DNA of 8,491 nucleotides from assembly GCA_030691295.1 (NCBI GenBank), contig JAUYEQ010000275.1, positions 1 to 8,491 on the forward strand, written 5' to 3'. A program made the position numbers and the translations under genes. Below the pieces are notes generated by a model that did no database searches, was not told where the DNA came from, and saw only the letters and a program-made list of their open reading frames with translations. Positions 7,323 to 8,491 of this stretch are shown one piece after another (position 1 is the stretch's first letter; each line of letters starts with the position of its first letter). This stretch comes from Bacteroidota bacterium (lineage in GTDB: Bacteria > Bacteroidota > Bacteroidia > Bacteroidales > Prolixibacteraceae).

Positions 7323-8491
7323 CTATTTGTTCCACCAAACTTTAGTGTTCAAATCATCTTTTCCCTGACGGGCAACTGCTGCCTCAACATTCGTTTTATT
7401 CCGCGAATATTCATCAGAAGGATAGAATGCCCTTACCGGGATTTTCCGTTGATTGTCAGCATCAGCAGGAGCAACCAATACGGGGTACCCGATTCTTCTC
7501 CATTCGAAGTTTGCCTGTAAGCCCTGATCAAAAAGCGCCACCCATTTCTGGGTTCCTATCAGTTCCATAGCATGGGCAGCATCGTAGGCATATCCTCCGT
7601 ATTCCATAAAATCGGCCAGAGCAAAATCAAGGATAGACATTTCGGCTTCTTTCCATTCCCAGCTTAAAAAAGTTGGACCCCACTCCTCTTCCAGTATTTC
7701 AGTAAAGGCACTTGCATTCTGATAGTAAGAAGCTTTAATACCATTGTTGTAATATTCTTCAGCCTTTTCTTCACCGCCACTAATGTAGTTTTTATGAGCA
7801 GCTTCAGCCAGAATAAACTGAAGTTCGGCATAACTCATTAACATACCAGGCGTTGAAGGCTGAGTATAGAAAGATCCGATTTTGGAGGTATTTTTAAGTC
7901 CGTTACCATCAAAGTTGGCGGCATCTGAAGATCTTAATCCGTTAGGAATACCGGCATAATCGTTGGTTCCTTCGGCCAGATTGGCATAAATTGATACCCT
8001 GTAATCAGGACTGTCAACTTCTTTGTAAAGCATGTCAATCAATGTTTTGCTAACCCTGTGGTCATCGCGGGATTTGCGGTTTTCGTTGATTGGATGGTTA
8101 TTCGGTGCTGAACCCAGATATTTCAATGCAGCATTGTCAGCATTGGAAACAAAGATTGGGTATGTTGCCGGACTTGAAATAATAGCCTGCATATCGGCAG
8201 CAACACTTTTCTTTGACGACATACGCAGTAATAAACGCAGACGTAAGGAGTTAGCAAACTTTTTCCATTTTACAATGTCGCCGTTGAAAAGAATATCACC
8301 TGCAACAGATTCGTTGCTAACAGACAAGAGTTCATTTGCTTCTTTCAGTTTGGCAACCAGATCGGTATAAATTGACTCCTGGGTGTCATAAACCGGTGAA
8401 ACAATCGGTTCTGCAGCCGACCCTTTCCAAGCTTCTGAATATGGAATATCGCCATAAAGATCAGTTAAAACCGACGTAATATAGGCTTTGA
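7323..8491 (-). CDS. SusD-like_2 (SusD/RagB family) nutrient-binding lipoprotein, N-terminus outside window
   Basis: The frame is open from the right edge (first full codon 8489-8487) to TAG at 7325-7323, giving 388 residues. Family members usually have about 500, so roughly 110-130 N-terminal residues, including the signal peptide and lipobox, lie outside. SusD-like features in order are DLYGDIPYSEA, YDTQESIYTDL, NGDIVKWKKFA, MSYAELQFILAEA, QKWVALFDQG, WRRIGYP and the end KVWWNK. The fusion protein's SusD part has matching motifs in the same order but is otherwise quite diverged. SusD proteins sit on the cell surface as a hinged lid on the SusC channel and bind the ligand with TPR-like helices. 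The partner susC would be expected upstream, beyond 8491. The TTG at 8327-8325 is an internal leucine codon, not a start, because the family sequence continues upstream of it. Confidence 0.93.
   Translation of the reverse strand, partial: KAYITSVLTDLYGDIPYSEAWKGSAAEPIVSPVYDTQESIYTDLVAKLKEANELLSVSNESVAGDILFNGDIVKWKKFANSLRLRLLLRMSSKKSVAADMQAIISSPATYPIFVSNADNAALKYLGSAPNNHPINENRKSRDDHRVSKTLIDMLYKEVDSPDYRVSIYANLAEGTNDYAGIPNGLRSSDAANFDGNGLKNTSKIGSFYTQPSTPGMLMSYAELQFILAEAAHKNYISGGEEKAEEYYNNGIKASYYQNASAFTEILEEEWGPTFLSWEWKEAEMSILDFALADFMEYGGYAYDAAHAMELIGTQKWVALFDQGLQANFEWRRIGYPVLVAPADADNQRKIPVRAFYPSDEYSRNKTNVEAAVARQGKDDLNTKVWWNK

Noticed and set aside
7146..7520. 124-codon plus-strand ORF spanning the lipoprotein/SusD boundary, and the 112-codon one at 8032-8370
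   Set aside because: Both are antisense to coding sequence with clear family motifs and show no recognisable protein features.
8325..8327. TTG as a start codon of the SusD-like gene
   Set aside because: The upstream in-frame codons to 8489 encode family sequence (LYGDIPYSEA, YDTQESIYTDL), so this is an internal leucine and the true start lies beyond the window.
1..8491. CRISPR array, tRNA/rRNA gene, insertion sequence or phage element
   Set aside because: No regularly spaced repeats, no cloverleaf or rRNA-like stretches, and no transposase or integrase sequence were seen on either strand.

Overview
The window looks like chromosomal DNA of a member of the Bacteroidota. Three things point that way: SusC/SusD-type nutrient-import genes, an AT-rich leader without a clear Shine-Dalgarno sequence, and an acidic stretch after the lipoprotein cysteine. 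The order or genus cannot be fixed from this sequence. All credible genes lie on the minus strand, so transcription runs from high to low coordinates.

Reading in the direction of transcription: a SusD-family (SusD-like_2) lipoprotein gene enters from the right edge, with its 5' end missing (8491-7323). It is followed 13 nt later by a 283-codon lipoprotein gene of unrecognised family (7309-6458) and an intrinsic terminator (6436-6397). A long, mostly featureless gap follows (6396-6018). Next is a 1177-codon ORF (5994-2461) whose first ~780 residues are a SusC/RagA TonB-dependent receptor and whose last ~390 are the C-terminal part of a SusD-like_2 protein. A second terminator of almost the same stem follows (2424-2389), then a ~240 nt gap. 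Last is a second SusC-type receptor that runs off the left edge (2126-1). I translated it by hand over its whole visible length and found it open throughout.

The window therefore holds parts of three neighbouring SusCD-type loci. In such systems SusC is a TonB-powered outer-membrane channel and SusD is the surface lipoprotein lid that captures the ligand (usually a glycan or peptide). An extra lipoprotein often assists. No glycoside hydrolase, peptidase, sigma/anti-sigma pair or other substrate clue is present, so the substrate is unknown.

The most unusual feature is the SusC::SusD chimera at 2461-5994. It lacks the end of the SusC barrel and the start of SusD, including the lipid-anchor region, yet stays in one frame. 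An in-frame deletion of roughly 1 kb across a susC-susD junction, or an assembly mis-join, explains it best. Read mapping across 3637-3654 would separate the two. The two SusC genes also share their leader just upstream of the ATG, and the two terminators share their stem, which fits duplication of these loci.
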